A DNA stretch of 64,000 nt from Romanomermis culicivorax (Eukaryota; Nematoda; Enoplea; Mermithida; Mermithidae). Shown in pieces: positions 1 to 13,700 of the stretch. Position 1 is the stretch's first letter, and each line of letters starts with the position of its first letter. Under the pieces are notes generated by a model. The model ran no database searches. It was not told the origin of the DNA and saw nothing but the letters and a program-made list of their open reading frames with translations. Location of the stretch: contig CAWUHX010000136.1 of NCBI GenBank assembly GCA_963922205.1, positions 868,001 to 932,000 of the forward strand. The letters run 5' to 3'. Both the position numbers and the translations under genes were made by a program.

Positions 1-96
1 CAAATTTTCGACATTCTGTAACGTATATAACCAGTAAGATTAATACGTTATGTAGACGGTAGAGAAAGAAAATAAAATTTCTGGTAAGAAACTTAC

Positions 97-1705
97 CTTT
101 TCTATCAAATTCGTGACTTTAGTGAGTTTTCCATGTACAACAAGATATATTTTCCAATCCTCTTCTTTAATCAAGTTTACGTAAAGACAAACAAATTCTT
201 GAGCCTTATCACCCAGTGTCTCTAATTTGTCCAAATGTCTGAATGTAAAAATACAGAGAATCCAGAACGATAGAAAGACAAACGAAAAAATATAAAAATT
301 TTAAAAACTAGAAAATTAATGAAACAAAAAAAACGGCTATTCAGATAAGAGCGCATGAAAAGGGCGACAAAAAAGTTAAGACGTCAGCATCAGCATTATG
401 TTTCGGATAGGAAAATAACAACTCAATTCGGCAGTTGCAGAATTAAGATTTCACATCAACAAGGTTCTATTGTACCTGGTCAACAAATCTAACAGGGCGG
501 CTTTTCTGTTGGGTAAAGAAGTCGATAAATTTTTCAAAAGAAAGGCCGCGTGGGATCTAGTTTGCGAAGAGCGTAAACAAAACAGCAGATCGTCAAACCA
601 GACACTCTTTTTCGACCGAATTTGCTTCGTGAAATTCAACCATCTTTGACCAAACTTTTGCATCAATCTTGTACTTCTTTGAGGGCTCGGTTCTTTTTGG
701 CCTGCAAAGAAAGCAAAATTCAATCCGAAAAATCGCTGACGAAGGCTTGAAATTTTAAAATTTCTATACTTCTGTTTATTTGTTTGAACATTTTGTACGT
801 CGAAGTGGAATCCTCGCTCTGGAGCCATACGTACATGTTCATGTTCGGACAAATAACTGGTTTTGACATTTCCTGAAGAATAAAAACGTTCAATTCAAAT
901 CTCAGTGATGCTACAAGTATTTCTCTGAATTAATTTTGTGGGTAATAAATTTTCAAATTACGACACGGTAGCCGATTCATTCTTCACTTTGCTAGTCGAA
1001 TGCCTACGGTTCACAACATGAAACTAAAGAATACATGATATATCAGAGCTCATTTTTCTGGTATGATTAGCACTTTGAAGCAATTCGATTTTAAAACACT
1101 TCGATGAATTAAACAATATTTACTACGACGTGAGAAGTGTTTCAACCAGCAAGTGAACAATGCAATTAGCTTTCTGCGCATCGTTTCACACATGTTCAAG
1201 ACTTACCGTACGTTTTGTTTTAACTAACAATGTTTGAAGAGCAATCAAGCACGGCAAAGTAATTGATTCGGCAAAACACATTCCCACTCGTAAGCTTTGA
1301 AGCAGTATTCTGAACACTGGAGAATAAAGGGTTAGGTGTGAGATAAAAAAACTAACGTTGAACTTTTTTGATTACTATTTCACAACCTTCAAAACTATTA
1401 AGCTTTTCAACTTTTCTTAGAGGTACGTACAATAAACGTTGCCAAGATAACAAGTTCGAATAATCGAGAAATTTTCAAGAATAATTTGGTACTGATTCCT
1501 GTGTGGATTGAGACCAGTTTTGAATTTGAATATATCTGAGATAGAAGAGTGAAAACTATTTTGAGGATTGGAACAAACTTCAAAATCAGCAACATTCAGA
1601 AACACGCATGTAATAATATCCAGAACATTTCTCACGTGTTTTGAGACGAATTTCCCAGCAGTCGTCGATTAATATCAATGTTTGGAACAATAGCTGCAGT
1701 TCGCA
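97..1705 (-). CDS. UBR4: UBR4 exons 79-83, leftmost coding exons (residues about 3865-4081)
   Basis: Exons 1636-1705, 1207-1316, 770-872, 476-701 and 97-238. Exon 79 (70 nt) has [18 protein letters not shown], human MLLLTDSISKEDSCWELRLR. Exon 81 has [20 protein letters not shown], in register with human VKPYCNEIHAQAQLWLKRDP. Exon 82 has [12 protein letters not shown] and [11 protein letters not shown], human LTEKYVWRWKQF and RKQQVLDLLTS. Exon 83 ends [19 protein letters not shown], human KVYLAARGVLPYVGNLITK, at a GTAAGT donor, so the gene continues left of the window. Confidence 0.9.
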
Positions 1706-4700
1706 CTGAACATTAATGGGCTAAAATTAACAGTTTAGTGAAATTAGTGGATGCCACGTGTATAACTGAACAACAATTAATAAACTACGTAATCCTTACC
1801 TTGATATAAAAAGGACTGATCAGAAATAATAACTCGAATTTTTTACAATAATTTCCAAATGAGTGAATGTTTCGTTTTGAACAAGACTCCTTAGTATATA
1901 TAAATTTTTTCTGTGTCAAATCGAAAATTAATACTGAATCAAACTCAGTTTTTCTGTGTCAAATGTCTATTACAAATAATAATATGAGTCGAATACATGA
2001 GTATTAGGCATACCTGTAACAGGTCCTACCAGTTACGGGGGGGTAAACCGAAAATTTTGGATTGGGGGCATACATGTAACGGAGCCCCGAGGTGTGGGGG
2101 GGTTGGGTGACTTTTTGGGGACGGGGGTCAGTTATTTCCAAAATTTTGGGGGGAGGGGTCTCAAGGAAAAAAATTGATTTTTTCATATAAAAAGTCCGAA
2201 AAATAGTTCAAAAAATAGTAATTTTTCCTTAAAAAGATAGGAAAAATGTATCCATGGCGCGAAGCGCCAAAAAAATTCACATTTTTTACCATTCTTCGTT
2301 CAAAAATTGACATTTTTTACCATTTTTCGTTCAAAAATTGACATTTTTAATCAAAAAATTGATATTTTTCAGTATTTTTCCGACCAAAAGTATGGGGGTT
2401 CCTACGGCTACCATATGGCTAGCCATTGGATTGGAAAATCCTGGGGGGGGCGGTCGCCCAATGGCTAGCCATATGGTCAACGATTTCTGGGGGGGAGGGG
2501 TTCCCATAGCACTTCCTCCCAATTACATGTATGATTGGGGGTCCCGAAATTTCCAAAGTTTTGGGGAGGGGTGTCGAAAAGACCCCAAAAAAGTCGAAAA
2601 AATATGGGAAATTTTTCCAAAAAAGACCACTTTTTTCTAATTTGGCGGGGTTGGGTATAGGATTGACCAAGTTGGGGGTGGGTGGTCCCCCAACCCCCTC
2701 CCCAATTACAGGTATGGTAGGGGTGTTACACCTGCCTGAACCATGTGAGTTGCTCGCAGTCTTTTAACCCAGAAGATGTTCTGCTTGCACTTTTTTGACA
2801 GAAGCACAGTTACTGAATTTTGGCCGTTTAACCTTTCTCAGCTTGTGTTGTCTTAGATAAAACTAGTTTACTACCAAGACAAAATCCCCGTTTACCTCCT
2901 CAGGACGACTGATTATCCACAGGTATGAATATGACATAACAAAAACTAACCGAACTCCACGACTACTGAGTACAGGCCCGTAGGCAGGGAGGTTGGGGGG
3001 CCATGGCCCCCGAAATGTTTGAAGTGTTGAAAAAAGGCAAAGATAGGGAGGGACTTTTGATTTTTTTCAAGTCAAGTCAGAAAAAGGAAAGTCAGGTCAG
3101 AAATGCCAATTTTACGGTAAATTGAGTGAAAAAATGTGTGCCCCCACCCCCGAAAAAAAATCCGGGCTACAGGCTTGACTGAGCATATTAATTTTTCCCT
3201 GAACATACAAAAAATAGTACATACATGTAACGGAGCCCCGAGGACTGTTGAGATGTTTCGGGTAGCATATTTTGAAAATATCGGGTCCGAGTTTGGGTTC
3301 AAAATTTCAAGAATATCGGGTTCGGTTACGGGCCCAAAATTTTAAGAATATCGGGTCCTGGTCCGGGTCCAACAAAATCGTCGGGTAATTTCAGGTATTG
3401 TTTGGGGTACGGGTACCCGATACATCTCTAGAGGTCTGGGCGGGGTGGGGGTCCGGCGATCTTTCTGGGGCCGGGGTAACCGAATATCTAAGATTTTAAG
3501 GGGGGTCCTCGGAAAAAAATAGTTTTTTTCCAAAAAAGTCCGAAAAAACGGCTCGAAAAATAGTTTGTAATTTGTGTCTAAAAACCGTAAAAAATGTATT
3601 CAAGGCGCGAAGCTACGAACGTTTTTGACCATTTTATGTTCGAAGATTAACATTTTGCATCAAAAAATAGCATTTTTCAATATTTTTCTGACCAAAAGTA
3701 TGGGTGTCCCTATGGCTAGCATATGGCCAGCCATTGGATTGGCAAATTCTATGGCAAGGGTCGTCCAATAGCTGGCCATATGACCGACGATTTCTTGTGG
3801 AGTTCCTATGGCACTATAGTAACCCTGGTTTGAAAATTATTTGGAAAGAAAAATCTCACCTTTGGAGAAACTTAGCATGCAAACTGGATTACTACAAACT
3901 TACGGAAGCGGATTCGGCCTCATTTTCACTAATTGCTTTGAAGACGCGATTTTCTATAGCCTTACAGACTAGGGTCGTGGCCATTTCTTGGCCTTGGATT
4001 ACCGAACAAATGAGTTCTCGAGCCGCTTGCCTGCCACGAAGACTACTTTGTTTGAAAGCAACGTTGGTTAATTCGTCAATCAATGCCTCAAAAATAAAAA
4101 TATTAGCAAATTAAAACTGTAAATTACTATGATGCCGTACAAGTGTGACAAAATCCAAAGCAGAAAACGAGGATATATAGTAACTTGATCCGAAATTTCG
4201 ATCAGCTATACGTTACATATGTACATAAGTGCCATAAACCAACGAGAGAAGAAAAAAATTACTAAGGAATTCTATATTTTTTCTAAATCGGGAGATTAGC
4301 AAAAATTATACCGATTCCGAGATGAATACAGGCAAGCGAAGTTTACAACCACATAAATAACCAAAAATTTGGATTCATCAAGTAGTAAAAACTTTTGAAA
4401 GAGCATAGCATCGCATATGTTGTTGAATTTTAGTATTTAATGAAAGACGTGAGAAATTGACGCAAACCTTACAGCATCCGTCGATATGGCTTGTCGAATA
4501 TCACTAGATGTCGTCGTTGCTCGAACTAAAAGGATGCACTGTTGAGCCGTCGCAGCTGCGCATCCGAAACAATCACGGCTAGAACAAATTTCAAAATTTA
4601 ACACAAAGGTGAACATAACAAGCTTTCAGAACACACATAAAACATTTTGCAAAAAAATATAACCAATTTTTTGATAGTGAAAAAATCAACTGTTTCTAAG

Positions 4701-7700
4701 TCCTAGTGATATTTAGATTCTACAGGAAATTTACCTGGATTCCATAGAAGCGTGAACTGGATAAACGGAAGACAATCCACAAATATCACGCTGGCGGCGG
4801 TCGTATTCGAGTAATTCGTTTTTGTTAGCAATCAATTTCTTAAAATCAACTTTCAAAAAAATCATGAAAAAATTTTTGAAAGCGAAACACGAGAAAAATA
4901 AGCGAAGAAGTCTTTAGGATAACGAATTAGTTCCAATATTTTATGACCCGTAATTGTATCAGAGTATGTTTAAATCTACCTGAACGACTTTAGACAATTC
5001 TTCGAAGGCCATTCGACAATCGCGATTATATTTTAAAGCCAGAAGTTGTATACTTCTGTTCACTAAACCAGGCGTAATCGATCCAACGGCGACGTCCTGT
5101 CCCAAGAAAAATCGACTTGTCGCATTTTCATCACCTGAACCAATTTCTTGACCAGTTGCAGCAGCCAAAAGACATTCAATGTGCGGCCGGGCAGCCAATA
5201 ATTGTTTGTAAAGTTGATCAGCCTTGTCCAAAAGACTGTTAATATGCGTTAACGTCTGGAATGGTAATACCGCAGATTTCACGTAAATGTGTTTCGGAGG
5301 AAAAAAATAATTTTACATCAGAAGCTGGAAGTTTAAAGAAAATCGATCAATAATGCCAAAAATTTACCATCACTCAAGCTTTCGGGCCGATTCCAATAGA
5401 TATCTTGTTTTCCTTGAATCTCAAAACTGAACTCTTACTTTCTTACGATCGTCTTCATTTTCGATCGGCTCGACGCCAGCGACGGCGCGGCCGTAAACCG
5501 TATAATCGAATTTACCGTATTTGGAATAGCCGCATGAATTGCACAAAAACGGATCTTTGTCGTCATAGTTTATTGCTCTGAAAAAAAAAGTTGAAGTTGA
5601 AGCAATCAGATGCAAGAAAAGTTGAAGCAATCAGATGCAAAAAACGATAAAATTCCTGTCAGACCATCAGATAGCGATGGATATGAAGAGTATCACTTTA
5701 CCTTAAGGTCGTAAAAATGAATTACTGGGTACCAGATTTCGGGAATAAATGACATATTCAGAATGCATCAACAACATACATGTAACGGAACACCGAGGTC
5801 TGGGGACGACTTTTTGGGGCCGGGGTTCATCGATTACCTCAAATTTTAGGGAAGGGGTCCATTGAAAATAAAAAATTATATTTGTTCGCGAAAAATTCCG
5901 AGAAACGGTTCAAAAAATTGCGATCTTTGTCTAAAAAACCATAAAAATTTGTTCATGGGGAAGAGAGCCGAGAAAATTAACGACCAATTTTTGTTCAAAA
6001 ATTAATATTTTTTAGTATTTTTCTGACCAAAAGTATGAAGGTCCCAATGGCCACCATATGACTAGCCAGGGCCGTGCGCAGGATTTTTTCATGGGGACGG
6101 GAGGGCGGACTACATTTTTTTACTGAATAGCCCCAGAAAACGTTGATTTTATGCGATACACTGTGTGCATGCTGCCTCAATGGGGGGGTGCGGCCGCCCC
6201 CCGCTCCCCCCTTGTGCACGGCACTGTAACTAGCCATAAGATAATACTGTGGAGGATCGCCCAATGACTAGCCATATGACCGACGATTTCTGGGAAGTTC
6301 TTATGGCACTTCTCCCCAATTACATGTATGATCATCAAGCTCCATAATTCTCGTAGGAGTGAATATACACAGGCAAGCAAACAAAAATTTGACTAATTTC
6401 AAGCCGGAAACAGGCAACCAATCAAAAAGAACGCAATCAACTAAATATGTTGATTCCTCAACCCGCGAGAACTTCTGACATTTCCAAGCATTGTAATATA
6501 TTCCTACTAGTCAAACCGGCATTCTGTTTTATCTAATAATTTTCGCAATGCTTATGTGCTCATCTCAACTATTTCCCTTTTTAATGATAACAGTCTTATC
6601 ACGATAAAAACCGTAGACTACGCGCTGAATCAAATTTTTCCACATCATTTTTCAGGAAGAGTGAATTCGACTAACTAGCTCTTCATTCTTCGAATAAATC
6701 TTTTTCTGAACTCTGGAAGTGGTAATACACCCCAATACGCTTCTATGTTGTTATCTATTATTCAGTAGATATTCAAGTACTTCACACCTCTGAAAACTTT
6801 GAAATTTCATCTACCTGAAAATCTGACTTTGCAAACATCTGTCCTGAGTATAATGAAGATTTGACTATTATTACGACTGAGTAAGACAATGAAATTTTCC
6901 TTGTCAATCATCACGTTCGAACGAAAATTCTTCTTATAATTTAGAAAAGAAGATTCTTAAGAAAAGAAGATTCGATGGCCTCGACAAGCAACCTCGAACG
7001 AAAAAATTTCCTGTAATGTATTCTTTGTACGTTACCTGCATTTGTGACACTGATAAACATTTTCGTTGCAATTCGCGCATATTCCGGGTGTGGCCGGAAC
7101 CGCAGCTGAACACCTTGGACAATGAAGAGTTTCCGGAGCGGCGGATGGAATTTCAAAGAAATCGGAATACTCCATCATTAGATTACAAGCGACGATTGGA
7201 ACAGAAAATTCCATTTTCAACTCTGACTGAGCTTGCGACAGGTTGAAAGTTCTAGCCAAAAGCCATATATCCGGCCTGCAAATGAATTTTACTTGCATGC
7301 GTGAAAAAGTTACTGTGATATTGCCCAAATCAGATCGAGACGCACATTTTTATTAATGATTGGAGGCAAGTGAGAAGAAAAACTGTACTTCTCGATAACG
7401 TTAATATAAATGATAGGTGCACAATTTGTTATTTCGCCCAACTAGCATTCAGACCACCATAGAAACTTACTTGTTTTTCAATTCAACAGCAGATGGGACT
7501 ACTTTATTACTGTAGTACAATTTTAATTGTTTAATTGTCTTTGACCGCCGAAGCTCGGAAATTTTCAATGTAATTTTAGAAATTTCGTGGCTGTTTATAA
7601 GTTTAATCATTTGGCTAGTAGTCGTAAATCGAGCGTCCATTTTCAAAGAATTTAATTTTATATTCTATAGAATTAAAGGCGTTTAAAATGCTGAGATCTT

Positions 7701-10700
7701 ATGTTGAATACATAGCAGAAATTGCTTACGGTCATCGGAATTTCGGGATTGTTACAGACCAAACAAGGATTGGTTTCCAGGTAATAACCGTCGAATTCGA
7801 GTAAAAGCGATAAGGTGCTGAAATAAGGATAAAAAGAGAATAATATAGTCAAGAAATGGCGGATCGGATACCTGGGAGCAAGTATCCTGCGACTAAATTT
7901 TCAAAGAAACTCCCCAAACTCATGTCAACTTTTCTTTTGTTTATAACAGCTATGCATACGCTGAACAATGTTATACTTACTTATAAAGATACGCATTTGG
8001 ATGATCCGTTAACAGGTTATTTTGCTTTTTCAATAATTCCAAAACTTTGATGAGTAGTGGCTGCATCTAAAATGGGCGAAAATGCGTTTATTGCATCTTT
8101 GAATTGGGCGAATGTTACAGCCGATGAACAAGAATTTCCTCCCAAATTTTTCCAGAAGAAATTGTAATTCAATGTATATGTTCAATGGATAGAAACTTGC
8201 CTATTTGTAGAATATTTAAAAAAACGGTTTCAAATCATCACAAAACATATTGTTCGATTATCATAATTCTTTCGCTTTTGACATGAGCATTCGGAAAATA
8301 ATGAATGCAGATTCACTATTGTTGGACAAAGAGCGCATTGAAAGCTAAGCATACTTACTTGAGATGATGGAACGAATTTCGAAGTATAATATCCAATAAG
8401 ATCGACGAATTGAGCGGACTTTTTACCATAACGAGGAACAAAGGGCCATAAATCGTTCCACATGCATTTCAAAAGTTCTTCTTTGATTTTCGCATTAATT
8501 TTGCTCCTAAGATGGAATGATTAAGGATTACTTTCAGAACTTCACATTCGTAAACCAGCTTTTACTCGAAAATAGATCGGATTATAGCGTGGATCTGCCA
8601 ACGACATTCGGAAGCGTTGCAAGAAAATATAAAATATTTGATCATTTTTTTTAATAGAGCGCGATTTTCGTCTTTCAACAACTTTTCGATGACTTGTAAA
8701 GCCGATTGTTCGGAAAACTTGAAATACTCTTTTTCATCTGGAGTGAAGCAGACAACAAAGTTTACGACGAAAGATAATAACAGTAGATTTCTCACAGAAC
8801 TAACGAGGAAGCGTATTACGCTGCAAATTCTAGCATGTAGCAACTTACATATCATAGTGCATTTGATAGCCTGAAACCAACTAAGTAATGTTGGGTCGTT
8901 CTTCCATGCATCAGAGCGAACATTACAAGCCGACTACGTGAACAATATTACAGCCTTTAGGAGAGTCATTCGATTGGATGCGTTTTCATGTCTTACGCAT
9001 ATTTAGTTTTCGAAAACAGGCAAACGCGGACTTGACTTTATTAAGTACATTTATAAAAATTTCAGAGTATAAGCCTCAGAGAAGAATGACTAGCATAACT
9101 TCATTCCGCGAGATTGGGGCTGTCCAATGCGCCATATGTAAAGTAATGTAAGTGGACTCATTTCACGCCTGTTTCTCAGATTTTTTACTTTAAAGCAAAA
9201 AAGGTCATGAGCTCAATGATTATACAAAATTAAACGCGTTAACCTTTTTTGGCTTGGGGGAAAACGACTTTCTTCTTATCTTTTCCGTAATTGAGCGTTC
9301 CAATGCCGATTTGAATTAGAGACAAAATTACCGAGGCGACGGCGTCGTCTATGCAGCATGATAAAGCCATCAAATATTGCAATGAGTCTGCAAATGAGGC
9401 TAAAATCAAATTTTTCGCACAACTTGTTTGACGCAATTCTACAGTGAGCGTCTGAAAAATTTTTGGGAATATGTAATGGCAACATACCTTTTTCGCTGAG
9501 GCAAAACGACTGCCAAGAGCATGGACGGCTATTCGCTATTTCTAGAATTGCTTTCAAGAAGTCCATCTGTACGAGAAAAACAAAGGAAACTCAGCATAAA
9601 AATGTACTACTCCTAAAAATATAAAACCACGCAGAATCGAACTGTAAAGTTTTAGATTTTAAATTTTCGCGCGTCCATAATATCAATTTTTGATTGTCCA
9701 TAAATAAGTTTCATCTACAGTACCAGAAACGAGACATTTGACAAATTTTAAAATCTTAATTCTGAAATAAATTTACCCGAATCTTTATACTTCTCGATTT
9801 GGAAACTAAATCGTGTAAATAATTTTAAAGATCCAATCAAAATTTTCAAGAAAGTGCTTACAGGTTACTCTATAACCTTGAACACTGCTGACAAGTGATG
9901 TCCCAGGTAGGTAGCGTTACCGGTGCCATCACAAAAGTGAGCTCGTACCGGTACCTCTTATTTATATGAGAAAACATGTGATTTTTAAAGCACCTGCTGA
10001 AGTATAAAATTGCTTTATAGTATTTTTTATAGCAAATACTTCATTTTAGGAGTATGTATTTCCGATCCTCAAACTGACCATTTTGGCCGAAATCTGTTGA
10101 AATTTGAAAGTCATATGAAGAAAATATCATTTCAATATAATTAAATTCTCCGAAGAAGAGAATTCTATTCTTCAGTTTAGAGTAAGAGAAGTAGTAAAAT
10201 TTAAGCTAGCGTTTTATCACGAGGCAATAAAGTTCTTGGCTTTATAACATGGATTTTCGGCGATCTATGTACATGCACAAACAAGGCTTGAACAAAAAAA
10301 TGAAGGTCGTAAAGCAAAGAAAATTCTGGACTATCAAATGGGATGAGACAACCTTATCGGGATGCGCACAAAGAATCCAACAGTAGATCAAAATATATTC
10401 GAAATACTGTTCCTTGGAATTAACACAATCAGATATATCCACGAAAAAATGGTTGTTCTACACCAAAAAAATTGTTGCGTTGCATGTTATAACATGGGAA
10501 AAGTATCGGTACGCATACCGGGGCCAGTACCAAACACATGGTTCCGGGACATCACTACTACTGAATACAGCGAACATACCATATTATTCAACATCGAATA
10601 ATTCATAACGAATTTTCGGCTAATTTCTGGTTCGCTATCGTAACTGGGAGCGTCCATGAAATCCGAACATAAATTTTTGATCGATTTCAAGTGAAAACGC

Positions 10701-13700
10701 ATAGTTTGCAAATCTCTCAGAGCACGATAACGTTCTCTGGTATCGCAGATGAAGAGTAATAGCTAAAAATTATCAAATCAGAATCTGAACATAATCGTAA
10801 AGTTGAACTACAATCTCAAGAGGTTACTTTTTTGATTTGACGTCTAACGTATGACGTTTGTTCGCATCTCATGAGCTAAATAATAAAACAGTTTGAGCAT
10901 TTATGTAGATCACGTGGTAATATCCCAATCCTTACGTTGCACAAAATATCGTTCCACTCTTCTTTGAAAGGTACAAACGTTTCCGGCGAATAAGCTTTGT
11001 TGATTCTTTGAAACTGCAATATAATGAAAACCATACGAGCTGACTGTAGTACAATGTGGAAGCTGAAGATCAGTCGAAGTATGTCATTATGTACAACTCA
11101 GTCTGAGGTCAGAAAAACATGTAGAAATATAAGGTCGGTCTACTTGCATCGAATCAACGTTCAAAAGACTATCAGTTCTCAATAAAAGGCAATTTGAATA
11201 TTTGACGACTGTGAGTGAGTAGTCTACTGAAAACTGAAAACCGTTGTCAAAAAAATTCTGACGTATAACCAGACTGAAATCATCCCAATGGAGTAAGCTA
11301 ATTAAGACCCGGATGAAACAAAAACAGAAGAGGTAGTGACGCAGAGAGAAACAGCTTTCGCTTCGACTTACGATTTGAGAAAGATGGGATCATAAACTTT
11401 CATTTTGATTGAAAATTTATGGAAAATCTTACCAAGCAATTTACGTATAGAAATTTGATGTACGGATCATTTTATTAAGCGGCAATGTCATATTAAAAAT
11501 ATGTTCAATTTCTTTCAACAAGCTATCAGTCGGCCGGGCAACAAACGTGACGAAAATTCACAACCAAGAAATTCAAGATTTTGCATTTATATTGAATATT
11601 AATTATTAATCAACTATCAAAAACTTCTACTACACTTATGCCTACGATTAGTATAATTGCTGAAAGATTACCTGGTATGGTAGCCGAAGTACCATTTCCG
11701 TTATTAAAGGCAAATAATTATCGAAAATGTCGTAACTATGCTCCTTAACATAGGGCCTTAAAAATATGGGTGAAAAGTCGGTTGGCGTAGCATCTGGCCT
11801 CGGCTGCAGCAACTTCTTTCTATAATCTTTATCCTAGAAAGCATTGGGAAATTTGTAACGTCTGAAATATAACGCAGAAAATTGGTCTAGTCATAAGTGC
11901 ACCAATGTAGACGTACAGAAAAAATGTAGAAGTTAATAATCTTTCAGTTGATTGATCATTTATTGATATTTATTGAGATTTATACAGGCATAATACGTGA
12001 TGCAGCTATCGACACTTTAAATGTCATGAGATATTTCAATTTGTAGATTTTACTTAGTGCGAAAATTGTAAGTTTTTCGGTATCTCAGTGATTATTAAAC
12101 TCAGTATAGTTTCTTGCAAAAGCAATCTACATGCAAGTTTAACGTTCTAAAAAATATAACAATTCACGTTCTTTAGGTGTACCTGTATGTACATAACGCA
12201 TACAATTTGCTCAATCATCACCAAATCTCCAGTTCTGCAGTTGGAAGGTGTTAAACGGTTTGAAATTTTTTCGCTAGAAACATGTCTCCATAACAAAGTT
12301 CAGCTAGATTTCAGTATCCGATGACGTGATTTCGCTACTAGATGGCTTGGCCAGCAGCATCATCAGACTAAGCATAATGTAAGGATTAGTACCAGAGGTC
12401 CCCAAGGTCGAAAATTCAGGTAGGGGTAAAATCGTAAATTTCAAGGGTAGTACTTGAAATATGCCGTGACCTTTTTTTTTTGCTCACCACTTTTTGCCAA
12501 GGAGGGGGGAGTTGTAGTACTCTAACCACATAGAACTTAGATAAATGAATAATGCCCCTGCTTTGCTTTTTACAGTCAAAAAACATTTACTGGTTTAACT
12601 CCATTTTCCAGTTCCCAATCGTGCAACTTTAATGCACTAATTATACGTACAGAATAGTCACACTTTGAAGACTGTTGTGCCAACTGATTCCTGCACATTT
12701 CAAGAATCGGGCACAAACGTTTGGAACAGTATGGGCTTATCCCATCACTGATTAGGCTTGGAAAAGTGCTTCCAATTGAAAGTCCTGATGCTGAATGTGG
12801 CTTTAGTATTATTAATCCCATTAGACTATGAACTACTAGTTTCAAACCAAGTACCACTCCCGATCCACGTCAACAGACCTCACATGTCTCAACTCATAGC
12901 AGGAAAGTATGCCACAGCTTGGGTAACCATATGCGCACAGAAGACCCAACGCAGAAACGGGGAAAAGGAAAGGAGAGCATGAAGAGGCAGAATTTTAAGA
13001 ACATAATGTTTTCCTTCCCAAGGGGCGATTTTTTGATTAATCACATATACATAAGTCATTCATTATTTCATCTCCTAATTATATTTATATTGATTTCCTA
13101 CAAGTAGTATATATTAATGTACTGATATCCTTTCCTAAAAATCGCTATATGGCACAGAAGTTGCATACTTTCCCATTATCATTTGCTCAGTAAATGTGTC
13201 AAAAAGAGCAGTGAGTAATTCCTCAGAATCACACATTCTGCAATTTTTCTCGAATTAGTATAACCTACTGGGGAGAGGATGAAGTCTACCAAAATTTTTT
13301 GGTATAGTGAGCTGTTTTTATGGGGGTAGTAAATGAATTTTCAAATCTAAGACGGGGGTAATACCCCCCCATACCCCCCCCCCCCATGGGGTGCTCTGAT
13401 AAGTACTATATAGATGTGAGTTTTGCGCTGAATATTTTTCGAGAGCAATAAACAGTGTGTAGATACCGAATATGTTGATCACAAATGATAAGTTTGAATG
13501 CACTTATATCTATTTCTGATATGGTGAAATTACCGTAAATCTTGCTCCCTGCCCCTATTTGAGCTTGTTGCCAGAGAAAGGACTCACGAAATAAAAAAAC
13601 TTCGGTGCTAGCTAGTAACAGACAAACCAATAGGATTTGTTCAGGTATGATCAAAATCCATTCTATTTATGCGAAAATTACAATGGTTGCAAATATTTTA

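Noticed and set aside
601-701. Alternative frame of UBR4 exon 82 reading [20 protein letters not shown], which would imply a frameshift or programmed +1 shift before VWFDDLLF.
   Set aside because: The frame that fits exon 81 phase is open through the whole exon and matches human UBR4 in register (L-x-E/QK-Y/F-x-x-RW-x-x-F), so there is no frameshift; the other reading is a shadow.
1417-1635. 72-codon minus-strand frame near the left edge.
   Set aside because: It overlaps the intron between exons 79 and 80 and has no family match; the real exon 79 (1636-1705) lies just beyond it in another frame.
8849-8870. A 22-bp micro-exon with good-looking splice sites.
   Set aside because: Exons 67 and 68 join directly in frame and read KKDEKEY; including 22 bases would shift the frame.
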